Shown: positions 53,626 to 62,673 of the stretch, piece by piece | Layout of the letters: each line of letters starts with the position of its first letter | Position numbering within the stretch: the stretch's first letter is position 1 | Source: Methylophaga sp. 41_12_T18 | GTDB taxonomy: Bacteria; Pseudomonadota; Gammaproteobacteria; Nitrosococcales; Methylophagaceae | DNA length: 64,000 nt | Direction: 5' to 3' | Assembly (NCBI GenBank): GCA_002163115.1 | Contig: MAAI01000087.1 | Coordinates: 1-64,000, forward strand | Translations under genes and position numbers: made by a program | Notes under the pieces: generated by a model | Database searches by the model: none | What the model saw: only the letters and a program-made list of their open reading frames with translations | Told to the model about the DNA's origin: nothing

Positions 53626-55913
53626 TGATCTCAAAATTTAGCCAAGCCGGCCATCATTACCAGCTCCTAATTGGTTTGTTACTAATAGTGTGCATGCCTT
53701 TATGTGTTAATGCCGAGCTCATTAATCTAGCTGAAAAACGCAGTTATTCTTTACTGATTCAACCCAGTGATCCTTACCCGGATACGGGTAAGTTGCTGAC
53801 TGATGGGCGGCAGGGAACAGAGCCGTTAGAGTGTGGTGAAAAGATGTGCGCACCAGGTTGGGTTGGGTTTGATCATGGTCAGCCTGTTGTCATGCTCGAT
53901 CTCGAAAATACTCATCAGATAGATAGTATTTCCATGTCTTTTCTTTCTTTGCCAAAAGCCGGTATCAATCCGCCATCAGAGGTTCAGTTAGAGAGTTCAT
54001 TTGATGGGCTGCAATGGACGCAACGCGGAAAACTCAATTTAGACAAAGGAAAAATGCAGTTTGAATTGAGCGATCTTGCATGGAGAACACGTTACCTACG
54101 GTTGACCATTGAACGTGAGCAATGGAGCTTCCTTGATGAGCTTCGTGTTATTGGCGACTCTAGTTTTGTCGATAACCAACATGAATTGCTTAAGCCAACC
54201 CTCGTTGTCACCAGCAATTTATCTGGTAATGATGAACGACAACTTAGACTGGCCAATATGCTTGATGGCATGGGGGTAACTTATGAGATTATTGACGTCG
54301 AACAACTTAACGATATTGAGTTCTTTAAATATCAATTATTGATTTTTGCTAGCTCATCGACAACATCACTAACGATATCATTGGCTCAAGAACAGAGTTT
54401 GGTTACAGCTATTAATGGCGGCACCAATGTATTGTGGGTTGGAGGGGGGATATGGGGTTCTTTCAAGAGTACGGTGCTAGCAGATATTTTTGGCATTCGT
54501 TATGTCAAACAAGGTTCTAATGAGGAAAACGGTGTGCATTATGCTGAATACCGTAACCTTATCGGCGACTTAGATCGCGTACCAGTAGAACATGAAACCA
54601 TGTGGGTAGTGGAAGCGGTGAAGGCTGAAGTCGATAGCTGGTATCTCGACAGTAATGGCAGACAGAAGAATATTCCTTTTATCACTCGTATGAGTGGAGA
54701 TGAAACTCGTGGGGCAGCTACCTATATCTCATTACCTTTGCTTGACCGTTGGAAAATAAGCGAAAGCTATTTTACCTATTCGCGAGCCGAAATTTTAGCA
54801 AGAGCGATTCGTTTATTGATGACTGATGGCCTAGTCGGCAAGCACTCCGCTGAAAATGCGAGTGATGCAACCTTGCTGCTCAGGCTTGAGGATTATACGC
54901 CGGCTGGTTTCTATATGCAGCATGACTCACGACTTTGGCTGGCACGTATGAACAAGCTACTAGCGTTGACAGATAAATACCAGATACCACTGAATATCGG
55001 TATTGTGCCGATTTATAATCATCCCTATCTCGATGAAAGCCATGATTGGGCAGAACAGAGCCCATCGATAATTAAGCTAAAAATTATGGCTCAAGCTGCA
55101 TTCGAGAAGGGAGGCAGTCTAATCGTCCATGGTTATGATCATCAAAATGGTGATTCAATAGATGATTTTAGCGGTGATGATTGGGAGACTTACGATGAAG
55201 ACTCTAAGCTGTTCTTATCTCTCCGGGACCAACAGATAATTACTGATGCTGCCTATGATGAAATCGAAAAACAGTGGCGGCTAAAGCCCGTTATCTGGGA
55301 GACACCACACTACATCAGTAATAGTGATACTTTCTTGGCTGCGCGTAAATCAGGATTCAAATATTTCACAGAATCTGATACAAAATTATTCCCTAATTGG
55401 AATGGCTACCTTAATCATGCCAATGGTCTGATGTTAAATATTCCAGAAACGGGGGCTTATTTCCAGAGTTCAGTAAATGAACTGAAAGAGAAAACACTGG
55501 TAAAGCAATTGCACATACTGCCACGTATCGTTCGCATGAATGCCCCGTTTCTGGTGTTCTATCACAATAACTCGGAAAGTATGTACGATGCGCTCAATAA
55601 TTTTCTGATCACGAGTACAGAGTTTGATTTGTGGAAGCCAAACCTTGAATCTTTTGCCAGATTCTGGGAAAAACGCAAAGCAGTCGAGATCAGTGCAACC
55701 ATCGATAAAAAAGCAAAACAATTGCATGCTGTGGTCAATAATGCTTTCGACAACTTTACGCTAGCAATACAGCTGCCTGCCGGCAGTTCACCGATAAGTG
55801 TCTTCATTGATGGCACCATAACAAAAGTTAAGCAACGACAACTAGCAGAAAACTGGCAACTCTATCCGGTATTAACTGGGGGCTCGCATGAGATTATTGT
55901 TTCGTACCAGTAA
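53622..55913 (+). CDS. Secreted discoidin-like plus DUF2334 deacetylase-like protein
   Basis: 763 residues. Signal peptide 1-31 (ends VNAE). Residues about 35-178 look like an F5/8 C (discoidin) sugar-binding domain (LLTDGRQGTEP, RYLRLTIE, FLDELRVIG). Residues about 190-400 are a flavodoxin/GATase-like region (VTSNLSGNDERQLRLANML, NVLWVGGG). Residues about 410-650 resemble DUF2334, a polysaccharide deacetylase-like family: LLRLEDYTPAGF and SLIVHGYDHQNG supply candidate Asp/His metal ligands. It probably acts in the periplasm on the nascent polymer, as PgaB or PelA do. Deacetylation is inference; the family is poorly characterised. Confidence 0.8.
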   Translation: MMISKFSQAGHHYQLLIGLLLIVCMPLCVNAELINLAEKRSYSLLIQPSDPYPDTGKLLTDGRQGTEPLECGEKMCAPGWVGFDHGQPVVMLDLENTHQIDSISMSFLSLPKAGINPPSEVQLESSFDGLQWTQRGKLNLDKGKMQFELSDLAWRTRYLRLTIEREQWSFLDELRVIGDSSFVDNQHELLKPTLVVTSNLSGNDERQLRLANMLDGMGVTYEIIDVEQLNDIEFFKYQLLIFASSSTTSLTISLAQEQSLVTAINGGTNVLWVGGGIWGSFKSTVLADIFGIRYVKQGSNEENGVHYAEYRNLIGDLDRVPVEHETMWVVEAVKAEVDSWYLDSNGRQKNIPFITRMSGDETRGAATYISLPLLDRWKISESYFTYSRAEILARAIRLLMTDGLVGKHSAENASDATLLLRLEDYTPAGFYMQHDSRLWLARMNKLLALTDKYQIPLNIGIVPIYNHPYLDESHDWAEQSPSIIKLKIMAQAAFEKGGSLIVHGYDHQNGDSIDDFSGDDWETYDEDSKLFLSLRDQQIITDAAYDEIEKQWRLKPVIWETPHYISNSDTFLAARKSGFKYFTESDTKLFPNWNGYLNHANGLMLNIPETGAYFQSSVNELKEKTLVKQLHILPRIVRMNAPFLVFYHNNSESMYDALNNFLITSTEFDLWKPNLESFARFWEKRKAVEISATIDKKAKQLHAVVNNAFDNFTLAIQLPAGSSPISVFIDGTITKVKQRQLAENWQLYPVLTGGSHEIIVSYQ

Positions 55914-56994
55914 TAACACTAGCTTTGATGAAGCTTCACTTGTCATTGTTATAGCATTATTTTTAGTGACGATGGTTAACGCATCAGAATTAATGGCTGA
56001 ACAGCAGGTCAGCGAAGAGCGAGTTGAGCAGTTTTTATATAGTGGTGATGCTTTTGATGTCAGCTTTCTTCAGCCAACAACGGCGCACAAAGCGTGGTCG
56101 GTCCAACAGTGGACTGAAGAGCTATCGCAGCTTAGACAGTTGGGAACGCGATCACTGATTATCCAGTGGTCGCAGTACGATAAGGTGATTTTCTTTGCCG
56201 AAGTAGGAGCAAGGGATAGCTTGTTGCATCGCGTTACTACAGCTGCAACAGAAGTTGGCCTTGATTTCTATATAGGTCTGCCTTTGAATAGTGACTGGCT
56301 GAGGCCTCAACATTTGGATGGCAAGATAGTTAAATCGGCACTTGAGCAGAGTGAGCAGGTTGCAGCAATCATTTATCAGCAGTTTGGGCAGCAGAAAGGT
56401 TTCCACGGTTGGTATATCCCTCAAGAATTGACGGATTCTTTTTATACAGATGACCAGCGTCAATTAATTTTGGACTTCTTTTCTAGTCTGACTAAGGTGC
56501 TGCATGAGCTGGATATGTTGAAACTGGTACTAGCTTCTGGTTATACTTCGCCGCAAAATAATCACTTAGTAAAATTTACAATGTGGTGGATACGAGTACT
56601 TGAAGACAGTGGTATAGATATTCTTATTTTCCAAGATGGTGCTGGCACAACGGATCAACAACAATGGCAGGTTATCGAACCCTATCTTGAAGCGATTTCA
56701 CTAATCGGTGATGAATATACCTCCAACAATATTTGGTTTGTTGCTGAAATATTCACCCAAATTGATGGGCCGAGTATTAATAACAAGCCTTTTCGTGCTG
56801 AACCAGCAAATTTTGAGAGGGTTTCACAACAACTAGACATGCTTGGCCATTTGGGTAAAAAACTGGTCAGCTTTTCATATTTTCCATACATGAGGCCTGC
56901 CAATGGTGTTGAGGAAAAACGCTTATATGAAAAATATAAAAAATTTGTCGAACAGCGTGCAAAATTTAACAGAAACTCAGTTGTAAATCGCTAA
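55888..56994 (+). CDS. DUF4434-like TIM-barrel glycosidase-like protein
   Basis: 368 residues. A hydrophobic N-terminal segment (about 15-38) is a signal peptide or anchor. Then DVSFLQPTTAHKAWSVQQWTEELSQL, FHGWYIPQEL (Glu), IDILIFQDGAGT and WFVAEIFTQ (Glu) form the pattern of DUF4434 proteins, which are predicted TIM-barrel hydrolases. It overlaps the preceding gene by 26 bp, with GGGGGC before the ATG. A hydrolase beside a deacetylase-like protein recalls PgaB and PelA, where both activities process the exported chain. Substrate and activity are inferred. Confidence 0.75.
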   Translation: MRLLFRTSNNTSFDEASLVIVIALFLVTMVNASELMAEQQVSEERVEQFLYSGDAFDVSFLQPTTAHKAWSVQQWTEELSQLRQLGTRSLIIQWSQYDKVIFFAEVGARDSLLHRVTTAATEVGLDFYIGLPLNSDWLRPQHLDGKIVKSALEQSEQVAAIIYQQFGQQKGFHGWYIPQELTDSFYTDDQRQLILDFFSSLTKVLHELDMLKLVLASGYTSPQNNHLVKFTMWWIRVLEDSGIDILIFQDGAGTTDQQQWQVIEPYLEAISLIGDEYTSNNIWFVAEIFTQIDGPSINNKPFRAEPANFERVSQQLDMLGHLGKKLVSFSYFPYMRPANGVEEKRLYEKYKKFVEQRAKFNRNSVVNR

Positions 56995-57042
56995 TAGCTA
57001 TATTGCGAAGTAGTTAACTTTAATCTGACTCAGGAAGCCGTT

Positions 57043-57732
57043 GTGTTAGAAAATGAACTAAAGTTTATCTTGAACAATGAACGGGCAGTGAATGTGCTTC
57101 GCTATATTGCTGCGGTATGTCGGCCGGACCCTGAGTTCCCGCATGGCGTTATAAATACCATCTATTATGATTCAGCACGTTTAAGCCACCTCGCAGAAAA
57201 AGCAAACAGCGATTTTCTGAAAACAAAGTTTCGTGTCCGTTGGTATGGTCATCCAGATGATGAAAGCTATCCTCCAGCAGAGTACTTCCTTGAGGTAAAG
57301 TCACGTATAGGTAGTAAGCGCACGAAACGTCGATGCAATATTGAACGTTCTGATTATCATATAGCTGAGTTTGCACTGGAAGATCCTTTCGTGTGTAAAG
57401 TCCCGCACCTTTTTAAGCAACAAGGCATTATTTTAGATGACCATTTGTTACCGGTGATAATGATTCGTTACGAAAGGTATAGGTTTATAGAGCCCTTATC
57501 GGGGGCCAGGATATCGTTGGATCAAGATATAACTGTCCCAAAATTTAATAGGCGAGTGTTACCGCAAGGTCGTGAAGTGACATTGCGCACGGCAGTTGTT
57601 GAAGTTAAGGGGGAAAGTACCACGCTACCTACTAGCTTACGTTGGCTGACAAATTTTGGCCTTCGTAAGGCTGCGTTTTCTAAATACCTAAGCTGCGTAG
57701 AAAAAAGCGCAGGGGTAGAAGTGAGGTTATGA
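57043..57732 (+). CDS. VTC-domain (polyphosphate polymerase-like) protein
   Basis: 229 residues from GTG 57,043 (AGGAAG 5 bp upstream). ENELKFIL, NTIYYDSARLSHL, KTKFRVRWYG, EYFLEVKSRIG, VIMIRYERYRF and VVEVKGES give the alternating Lys/Arg/Glu strands of the tunnel fold shared by VTC polyphosphate polymerases and CYTH phosphatases. It has no membrane helix and should be cytoplasmic. Bacterial VTC proteins are often next to DUF4956 and CotH proteins, as here; what they make or hydrolyse is not established. It overlaps the DUF4956 gene by 4 bp. Confidence 0.82.
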   Translation: MLENELKFILNNERAVNVLRYIAAVCRPDPEFPHGVINTIYYDSARLSHLAEKANSDFLKTKFRVRWYGHPDDESYPPAEYFLEVKSRIGSKRTKRRCNIERSDYHIAEFALEDPFVCKVPHLFKQQGIILDDHLLPVIMIRYERYRFIEPLSGARISLDQDITVPKFNRRVLPQGREVTLRTAVVEVKGESTTLPTSLRWLTNFGLRKAAFSKYLSCVEKSAGVEVRL

Positions 57733-58463
57733 TGGATGAGAATACTACGGTCTTGGATTTGCCGGTTGGAAAGCTCTTGGATCAGGTGAGTAACTTTGCC
57801 AACGTTGATCTGGCTGGAATAGGTTTCGGAACTTTTTTCAGCATGATGCTTATATCTCTTATTACCTCGTTGATAATGATGGTTCTATATCTGCAGTTTT
57901 ATGGCTCGCGTGCAACGGGAAGTCAGATTCATCGGTCATTCCCACTACTAGGCCTAGCCGTTACTTCTATATTTGTCTGCATACAGTTTTCGCTGCCACT
58001 TTCCCTTGGCCTGTTGGGTGCGCTATCCATAGTGCGTTTCAGAACTCCGATAAAAGAACCTGAAGAAATAGGGTTTATTATGGTGATAATTTCGAGTTCG
58101 ATTGCGATAGCAACGCTTAATTTAGGTTTTCTAGCCATCATGCAATTATTTTTTATATTGGCATTGTTAGTACTGGCCTTTGGGCCCAAATCGGTTAAGC
58201 GAGATATACAGGATGGCGTTATTTTTTTAACGGTACCGACCAGGGAACTTACCGACAAATCATCTGCCCTGTTTGAATTGCTAGAGCAGGATTTGATTAA
58301 CGGTAGGTTGGAAAGCATCACAAAATCTGATGTTAATTCGATTATTTCGTATAGCTTCAAGGAGCTCAATAATGACGCTGCAGCAAATCTTCAGGATAAG
58401 ATCAGTACATTACTTACCTTGAAAGACTGGAGTGTTTTTTTTAGTCAGCGCGTGTCTTTGTAA
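57729..58463 (+). CDS. DUF4956 membrane protein
   Basis: 244 residues with three or four helices (about 30-55, 70-95, 110-145) and a cytoplasmic C-terminal domain. SLGLLGALSIVRFRTPIKEPEE is the hallmark of DUF4956. Function unknown; commonly encoded beside VTC-domain and CotH proteins, so it may be their membrane partner. Its start overlaps the stop of the VTC gene. Confidence 0.85.
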   Translation: MMDENTTVLDLPVGKLLDQVSNFANVDLAGIGFGTFFSMMLISLITSLIMMVLYLQFYGSRATGSQIHRSFPLLGLAVTSIFVCIQFSLPLSLGLLGALSIVRFRTPIKEPEEIGFIMVIISSSIAIATLNLGFLAIMQLFFILALLVLAFGPKSVKRDIQDGVIFLTVPTRELTDKSSALFELLEQDLINGRLESITKSDVNSIISYSFKELNNDAAANLQDKISTLLTLKDWSVFFSQRVSL

Positions 58464-58549
58464 GAATTAACAAGCTAGATAGACGGTTGTATAACTGATG
58501 AGCGTTGTTTCACCTGACAAGATGAAGGTGTTGTATATGTATAAAGAAA

Positions 58550-59989
58550 ATGCATTTTAATTATCCATCAAGATTTCGTTTCATTTTATTGTTACTGGTT
58601 ATTCTTGGCCTCCTTGTTGGGATATTAATCTGGTCTGGATCCCACAAAAACAGTGATACGTTTTTACGTGACATTAAGAGTTTTAGGCTTTTGTCTGAAT
58701 TTAGTGAGCGAGGCGCCCGCTTTATTGGTAATAGTCCTGATAATTATTCCCAACTACTCGAGTCTCATTTCCCTAAGAAAGATAAATTGGATGTTGTAAG
58801 TCTCAGTGGCAACGTTGCTTCACTGACTATAAGCAACAGTAATCTTTATGGGGCAAGGCATGGACTATTATCTAACGCCACCAAGAAGGGACTTGCATGG
58901 GAGAGACCGGGTCTTTTTACTTTCTACCATGATGGTGAGCTAGTTTTTCAGTCTCGCGTAGGGGTACGCATTCATGGTGGCGAGTATTCACGACGAGTGG
59001 ACAGTGATAGTTTAGGATTTCGATTGTATTTCCGTCCTGGCTTTGGCTCAGACAATATTTCTGCAGCAAAAGTGTGGCCAGAAGTACCTGGCTCAATCTC
59101 TTCAATGGTAATGAAAATTTCTACCAATAATTTACGTAATGCAATGAATATGGAGATTAGCCGTCGTGCGGGTGCGATGGCCCCACATGTAGCTCCGGCC
59201 CAATTCTTTATGAATGGACAAGCTTGGCATCAAGATACCGTGTTATTGATGGAACATATCAGCCGAGATTTTTTGGACAAACATTATGGCCATAGTGACT
59301 TTGTTTTTCATCGATATAAAAATGATGATACAAAATATTCACCTGGACCATATCTAGACCTTCTTACACAGCTGAAAGATCGTCAAAGTCGACTCACATT
59401 CTCGGAACTAGCACAAGAAGTAGACGTTAATACTCTTTTTGCACAGTACGCCACAAATATGCTGGCGGAGATCTACGATAGTTTTCAGGGAGGAATACTG
59501 CTTGATAAACGAACTGTTAATGCGAAATGGACATTCGTGAGTTGGGATATGGAAGGTGGGTTCAGGAGCAGTTGGGGCTGCCAAATGACGGTTGACCAAT
59601 GTCCAGAAAATATGAAGGGATATTTTAAGCATCTTGGCAATAAATGGGGTCTCCTCAGAGAATCTATCTGGCAACGGTTCAGGAGTGATGATGAATTTAG
59701 GCGGGCATTTACACACTATTTGGCACAACTATTTAGACATCAAATTACAGATAAATGGATAACAGACCTCACAAAACACTACAGGAAAATAGCGCAGTCA
59801 AATGGGCTGGATTATGAAGGAAACCACAAATATGGACTTGCTTCTTTCAGCGCTAGCGAACAGTTTTTGATACAACAAAAACAGGAAATATTGGCACTGA
59901 TAAAAAGTGAATGGAAGATCGATATTGAGGCGATACCAAATGATGAGCTTATTGCAGAGCCTTATTTATCAAAACCTAATGTCGAGTAA
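58550..59989 (+). CDS. CotH-type protein kinase, membrane-anchored
   Basis: 479 residues. A signal anchor at about 8-28 places the rest in the periplasm. GVRIHGGEYSRR, LGFRLYFRPGFG, VLLMEHISRDFLDKHYG and WTFVSWDMEGGF are the blocks of the CotH kinase family, atypical kinases first known from Bacillus spore coat. Asp in WDMEGG is a candidate metal ligand. In this setting it could phosphorylate a protein or a sugar of the polymer. The start ATG 58,550 has only a weak ribosome-binding site. It lies 86 bp after the DUF4956 gene and ends the main operon. Confidence 0.85.
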   Translation: MHFNYPSRFRFILLLLVILGLLVGILIWSGSHKNSDTFLRDIKSFRLLSEFSERGARFIGNSPDNYSQLLESHFPKKDKLDVVSLSGNVASLTISNSNLYGARHGLLSNATKKGLAWERPGLFTFYHDGELVFQSRVGVRIHGGEYSRRVDSDSLGFRLYFRPGFGSDNISAAKVWPEVPGSISSMVMKISTNNLRNAMNMEISRRAGAMAPHVAPAQFFMNGQAWHQDTVLLMEHISRDFLDKHYGHSDFVFHRYKNDDTKYSPGPYLDLLTQLKDRQSRLTFSELAQEVDVNTLFAQYATNMLAEIYDSFQGGILLDKRTVNAKWTFVSWDMEGGFRSSWGCQMTVDQCPENMKGYFKHLGNKWGLLRESIWQRFRSDDEFRRAFTHYLAQLFRHQITDKWITDLTKHYRKIAQSNGLDYEGNHKYGLASFSASEQFLIQQKQEILALIKSEWKIDIEAIPNDELIAEPYLSKPNVE

Positions 59990-60307
59990 ATTAAAACAAT
60001 ACTTTGCTGCATAGCGGCGTAGTCACAAAAGTAAAAAACGCTCTAATTAAGCGAAACTTTTTGATAAGAATAATTAGCGATAAGGTTAATTACTGAAGAG
60101 TATCAACAGAAAATAGAAGCGACGTCCACGGGTTTCAGCATTCCTCCATACAAACTCCAAACTTTGACTAGGCTTAGATCTACGACCGATATTTAATCAA
60201 TAATTCCCTAGCGATCGAATTAGTACTGGCGAGGAAAATGATAATGACTATATAATGGATGAGATTCATTCTCTATCTAATTGATAATTATGGAAACTTA
60301 ATGGTTT
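59990..60307. other. Gene-free interval before AMIN/barrel gene
   Basis: 318 bp with no credible gene. TATAAT at 60,251-60,256 is a good -10 box, but the expected -35 position (about 60,228) is poor, so it may need an activator. No strong terminator hairpin is seen after the CotH gene. Confidence 0.4.
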
Positions 60308-62371
60308 ATGTTTTGTTGGCAGGTCTTAGCTAAAGTGAAGACTGTTTTAATTAGTGCGACCGGATTCAGAGGTATGGCTGTGATAATCCTCCAGCTACTA
60401 CTTTGGCCACAAATTGCACTAACGGCTAATATTCAGGGATTACGACATTCGACAGAAACGGGGTACACCCGTTTAGTTTTCGATATTGATCGGCCCACCG
60501 AATATAAGATTTTCACGCTGGATAATCCAGCACGGTTGGTATTGGATATTCATCAGTCCAAGATGGAGACTACCATCGACCTGTTGGCCTTGAAAAATCA
60601 GCAAATTAAAGGTCTAAGATACGCAGTTCGCGATGATGTAAACCTGAGAGTCGTGCTTGATTTGAAGCGCAAGGTTCGTTCAAACAGTTTTCTGCTGAAA
60701 CCTAACTCTAAATATGGCCACCGCCTTGTCTTGGACCTTTACGATATTGCAGAACTAAGCGATCGTTCGGCAGAGGAGCTAGAACATAATCAGCCTGTTG
60801 CCACAACCGAGGTTTCAACACAGGCTTCAACAGATACTTCAACAGCGACTTCAACAGAGACTTCAACAGAGACTTCAACAGAGACTTCAACAGAGACTTC
60901 AACAGAGACTTCAACAGAGACTTCAACAGCGGCTTCAACAGCGGCTTCAACAGCGGCTTCAACAGCGGCTTCAACAGCGGCTTCAACAGCGGCTTCAACA
61001 GAGGTATCAATTGCTCCCCCATCGCAAGTTGTACACAATCAAGACGATAATCGCCCTGAGGACCAATTACAAATAATCTTATTTGATCGACCATTAACTA
61101 TTGGTGGTGAATATTCATTTGTACCAACCTATCGTGAAGACTACGGCTTTGATAACCATCCAGACGATTCATTAACACTTGCCCAGTCTTTTCAACTCGA
61201 ATTTTTCTATCAAGCATCGCAAGACATGACATTGTTTGCTGAGGGGAAATTTAACTATAACTCTGACCTTTATCTAGAAGCCGGCAATGAACATAATGAA
61301 CCTGCGTTTGCCAGAGGTAAAACTTGGGTTCAATTTGATAATTTAGTTACAGATGGCTTTGGCCTGCGAGTAGGACGGCAGAATTTTAGTGATAAACGTG
61401 AATGGTGGTGGGCTGCAGACCTTGATGCCGTTCGCGCTTATTATGAAACACCCCATTTCCTTATTGAATATGCTGTGGCGGAAGAGCAAGGCAGAGTTTC
61501 TACAAAAGGGCCTGTTGACCCAGAAGAGGATAATATTAGGCGCCAGTTTGTTAGGGCGGAGTGGGAATGGCTAAGAAAGAACTATCTAGAATTTTTTGTA
61601 TTTGATCATCAAGATCACTCATCAACACCAAGGGAAAATATGATCATCTCCAGTGACAAGGAGGATGACGTAGATGCAGATTTAACCTGGTTGGGTGTGC
61701 GTGCGATGGGTCGGATCAAACACAAAAAACTGGGTAGGTTTAATTACTGGCTAGATACCGGCTATGTTCACGGCCAGGAAACCATCATAGATTTCGACGA
61801 TGTCGATGCAAAATCTATCTTGGTTGATACATCTGAAAAGTTTGATGTCAAAGGCTGGGGCTTCGATACCGGGATAACATGGCAAACAAGGCTGGTATGG
61901 ACTCCAAGCTTCACCCTGAGTTATGCACAAGGCTCAGGTGACAAGAATAAAAATGATAATGTTAACCGCAGTTATCAGCAGCCAGACATACACAATAACA
62001 ATAGCAAGTATCGTGGTGTGGATTCATTTAAGTACTATGGTGAAGTATTACGTCCGGAGTTATCCAATATAAAAATTGCCACAATGGCTATCGGCTTTCC
62101 GTTGTTTAACGATAGCTCGATCGAATTTTTGTACCATAATTACAGGCAAATGTATGCTGCAGATAGACTCAGGGGAGATCGGTTACAAATTAATCCTAAT
62201 GGGGAATCCACTGATATAGGGAATGAAGTTAATATTGTATTAGGTTTAGAAGAATGGAAGCATCTGGAACTAGAATTTGTTCTTGGTTTATTTAAGGCTG
62301 GAGATGCATTTGGTGACAATGCTGGCGATATTGCGAAAACGGCAATATCTAAACTTAATTATAATTTCTAA
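60308..62371 (+). CDS. AMIN domain-repeat linker-AlgE-like outer-membrane export barrel
   Basis: 687 residues. Signal peptide about 1-38 with basic residues before the core and cleavage near ALTAN. Residues about 39-145 are an AMIN domain (TGYTRLVFDIDRPTEYKIF, ARLVLDI, LRVVLDLK), which binds peptidoglycan in amidases and secretins. Residues 167-234 are a Thr/Ser-rich linker of 17 four-residue units. Residues about 260-687 resemble the alginate export (AlgE) barrel: QSFQLEFFYQAS, GLRVGRQNFSDKREWWW and a final LNYNF ending in Phe. It would be the outer-membrane exit of the polymer made by the upstream synthase. A second ATG at 60,374 would give a poorer signal peptide. Confidence 0.85.
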   Translation: MFCWQVLAKVKTVLISATGFRGMAVIILQLLLWPQIALTANIQGLRHSTETGYTRLVFDIDRPTEYKIFTLDNPARLVLDIHQSKMETTIDLLALKNQQIKGLRYAVRDDVNLRVVLDLKRKVRSNSFLLKPNSKYGHRLVLDLYDIAELSDRSAEELEHNQPVATTEVSTQASTDTSTATSTETSTETSTETSTETSTETSTETSTAASTAASTAASTAASTAASTAASTEVSIAPPSQVVHNQDDNRPEDQLQIILFDRPLTIGGEYSFVPTYREDYGFDNHPDDSLTLAQSFQLEFFYQASQDMTLFAEGKFNYNSDLYLEAGNEHNEPAFARGKTWVQFDNLVTDGFGLRVGRQNFSDKREWWWAADLDAVRAYYETPHFLIEYAVAEEQGRVSTKGPVDPEEDNIRRQFVRAEWEWLRKNYLEFFVFDHQDHSSTPRENMIISSDKEDDVDADLTWLGVRAMGRIKHKKLGRFNYWLDTGYVHGQETIIDFDDVDAKSILVDTSEKFDVKGWGFDTGITWQTRLVWTPSFTLSYAQGSGDKNKNDNVNRSYQQPDIHNNNSKYRGVDSFKYYGEVLRPELSNIKIATMAIGFPLFNDSSIEFLYHNYRQMYAADRLRGDRLQINPNGESTDIGNEVNIVLGLEEWKHLELEFVLGLFKAGDAFGDNAGDIAKTAISKLNYNF
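60806..61009 (+). repeat. Seventeen tandem 12-bp units encoding a Thr/Ser linker
   Basis: Units code for T-x-x-S: four varied copies, six of ACAGAGACTTCA (TETS), six of ACAGCGGCTTCA (TAAS) and one TEVS. The two homogeneous blocks point to recent unit expansion. Each unit keeps the frame, so linker length can vary. The same repeat creates long meaningless open frames on the other strand. Confidence 0.95.
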
Positions 62372-62631
62372 AATATTGTCTTTACCTTCGAGCTAGTCCT
62401 GAAGTGACAATAGGTAAACCTTTGGTTTTAGCATGTGTTAAATGGATAACTTTTTCACTCTACCATCTTTCACGGTAATGCTGGCTGGTGGAGGGCGACT
62501 ATGAAGGGGATGTCTATAACAACTTATTCTAGTCCTCACACAAACCTTGCTGTTTTAAAGGTGAAGGTGTGATTACCTATAATCTGGCCGTATTTCTAAT
62601 AGACTTAACTTGGCTTTAATAGTGAGCCAAT
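62372..62631. other. Gene-free interval between barrel gene and tRNA-Thr terminator
   Basis: 260 bp; no ORF, hairpin terminator or dyad that I can support was seen here. Confidence 0.4.
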
Positions 62632-62665
62632 AAAAAAGCCCCAGCACATATAGTGCTGAGGCTTT
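62632..62665 (-). terminator. Rho-independent terminator downstream of tRNA-Thr
   Basis: On the - strand AAAGCCTCAGCAC pairs with GTGCTGGGGCTTT (one G-T pair) around TATAT, followed by TTTATT. Confidence 0.9.
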
Positions 62666-62673
62666 CATATATT

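Noticed and set aside
57929-58369. 146-codon ORF on the - strand inside the DUF4956 gene
   Set aside because: It is a shadow of a well-supported membrane-protein gene with family motifs on the + strand.
60708-61094. Open frames with LLKP or VEVS/VEAA repeats opposite the barrel gene
   Set aside because: They exist only because the 12-bp repeat has no stops in several frames; the + strand gene has signal peptide, domains and ribosomal context.
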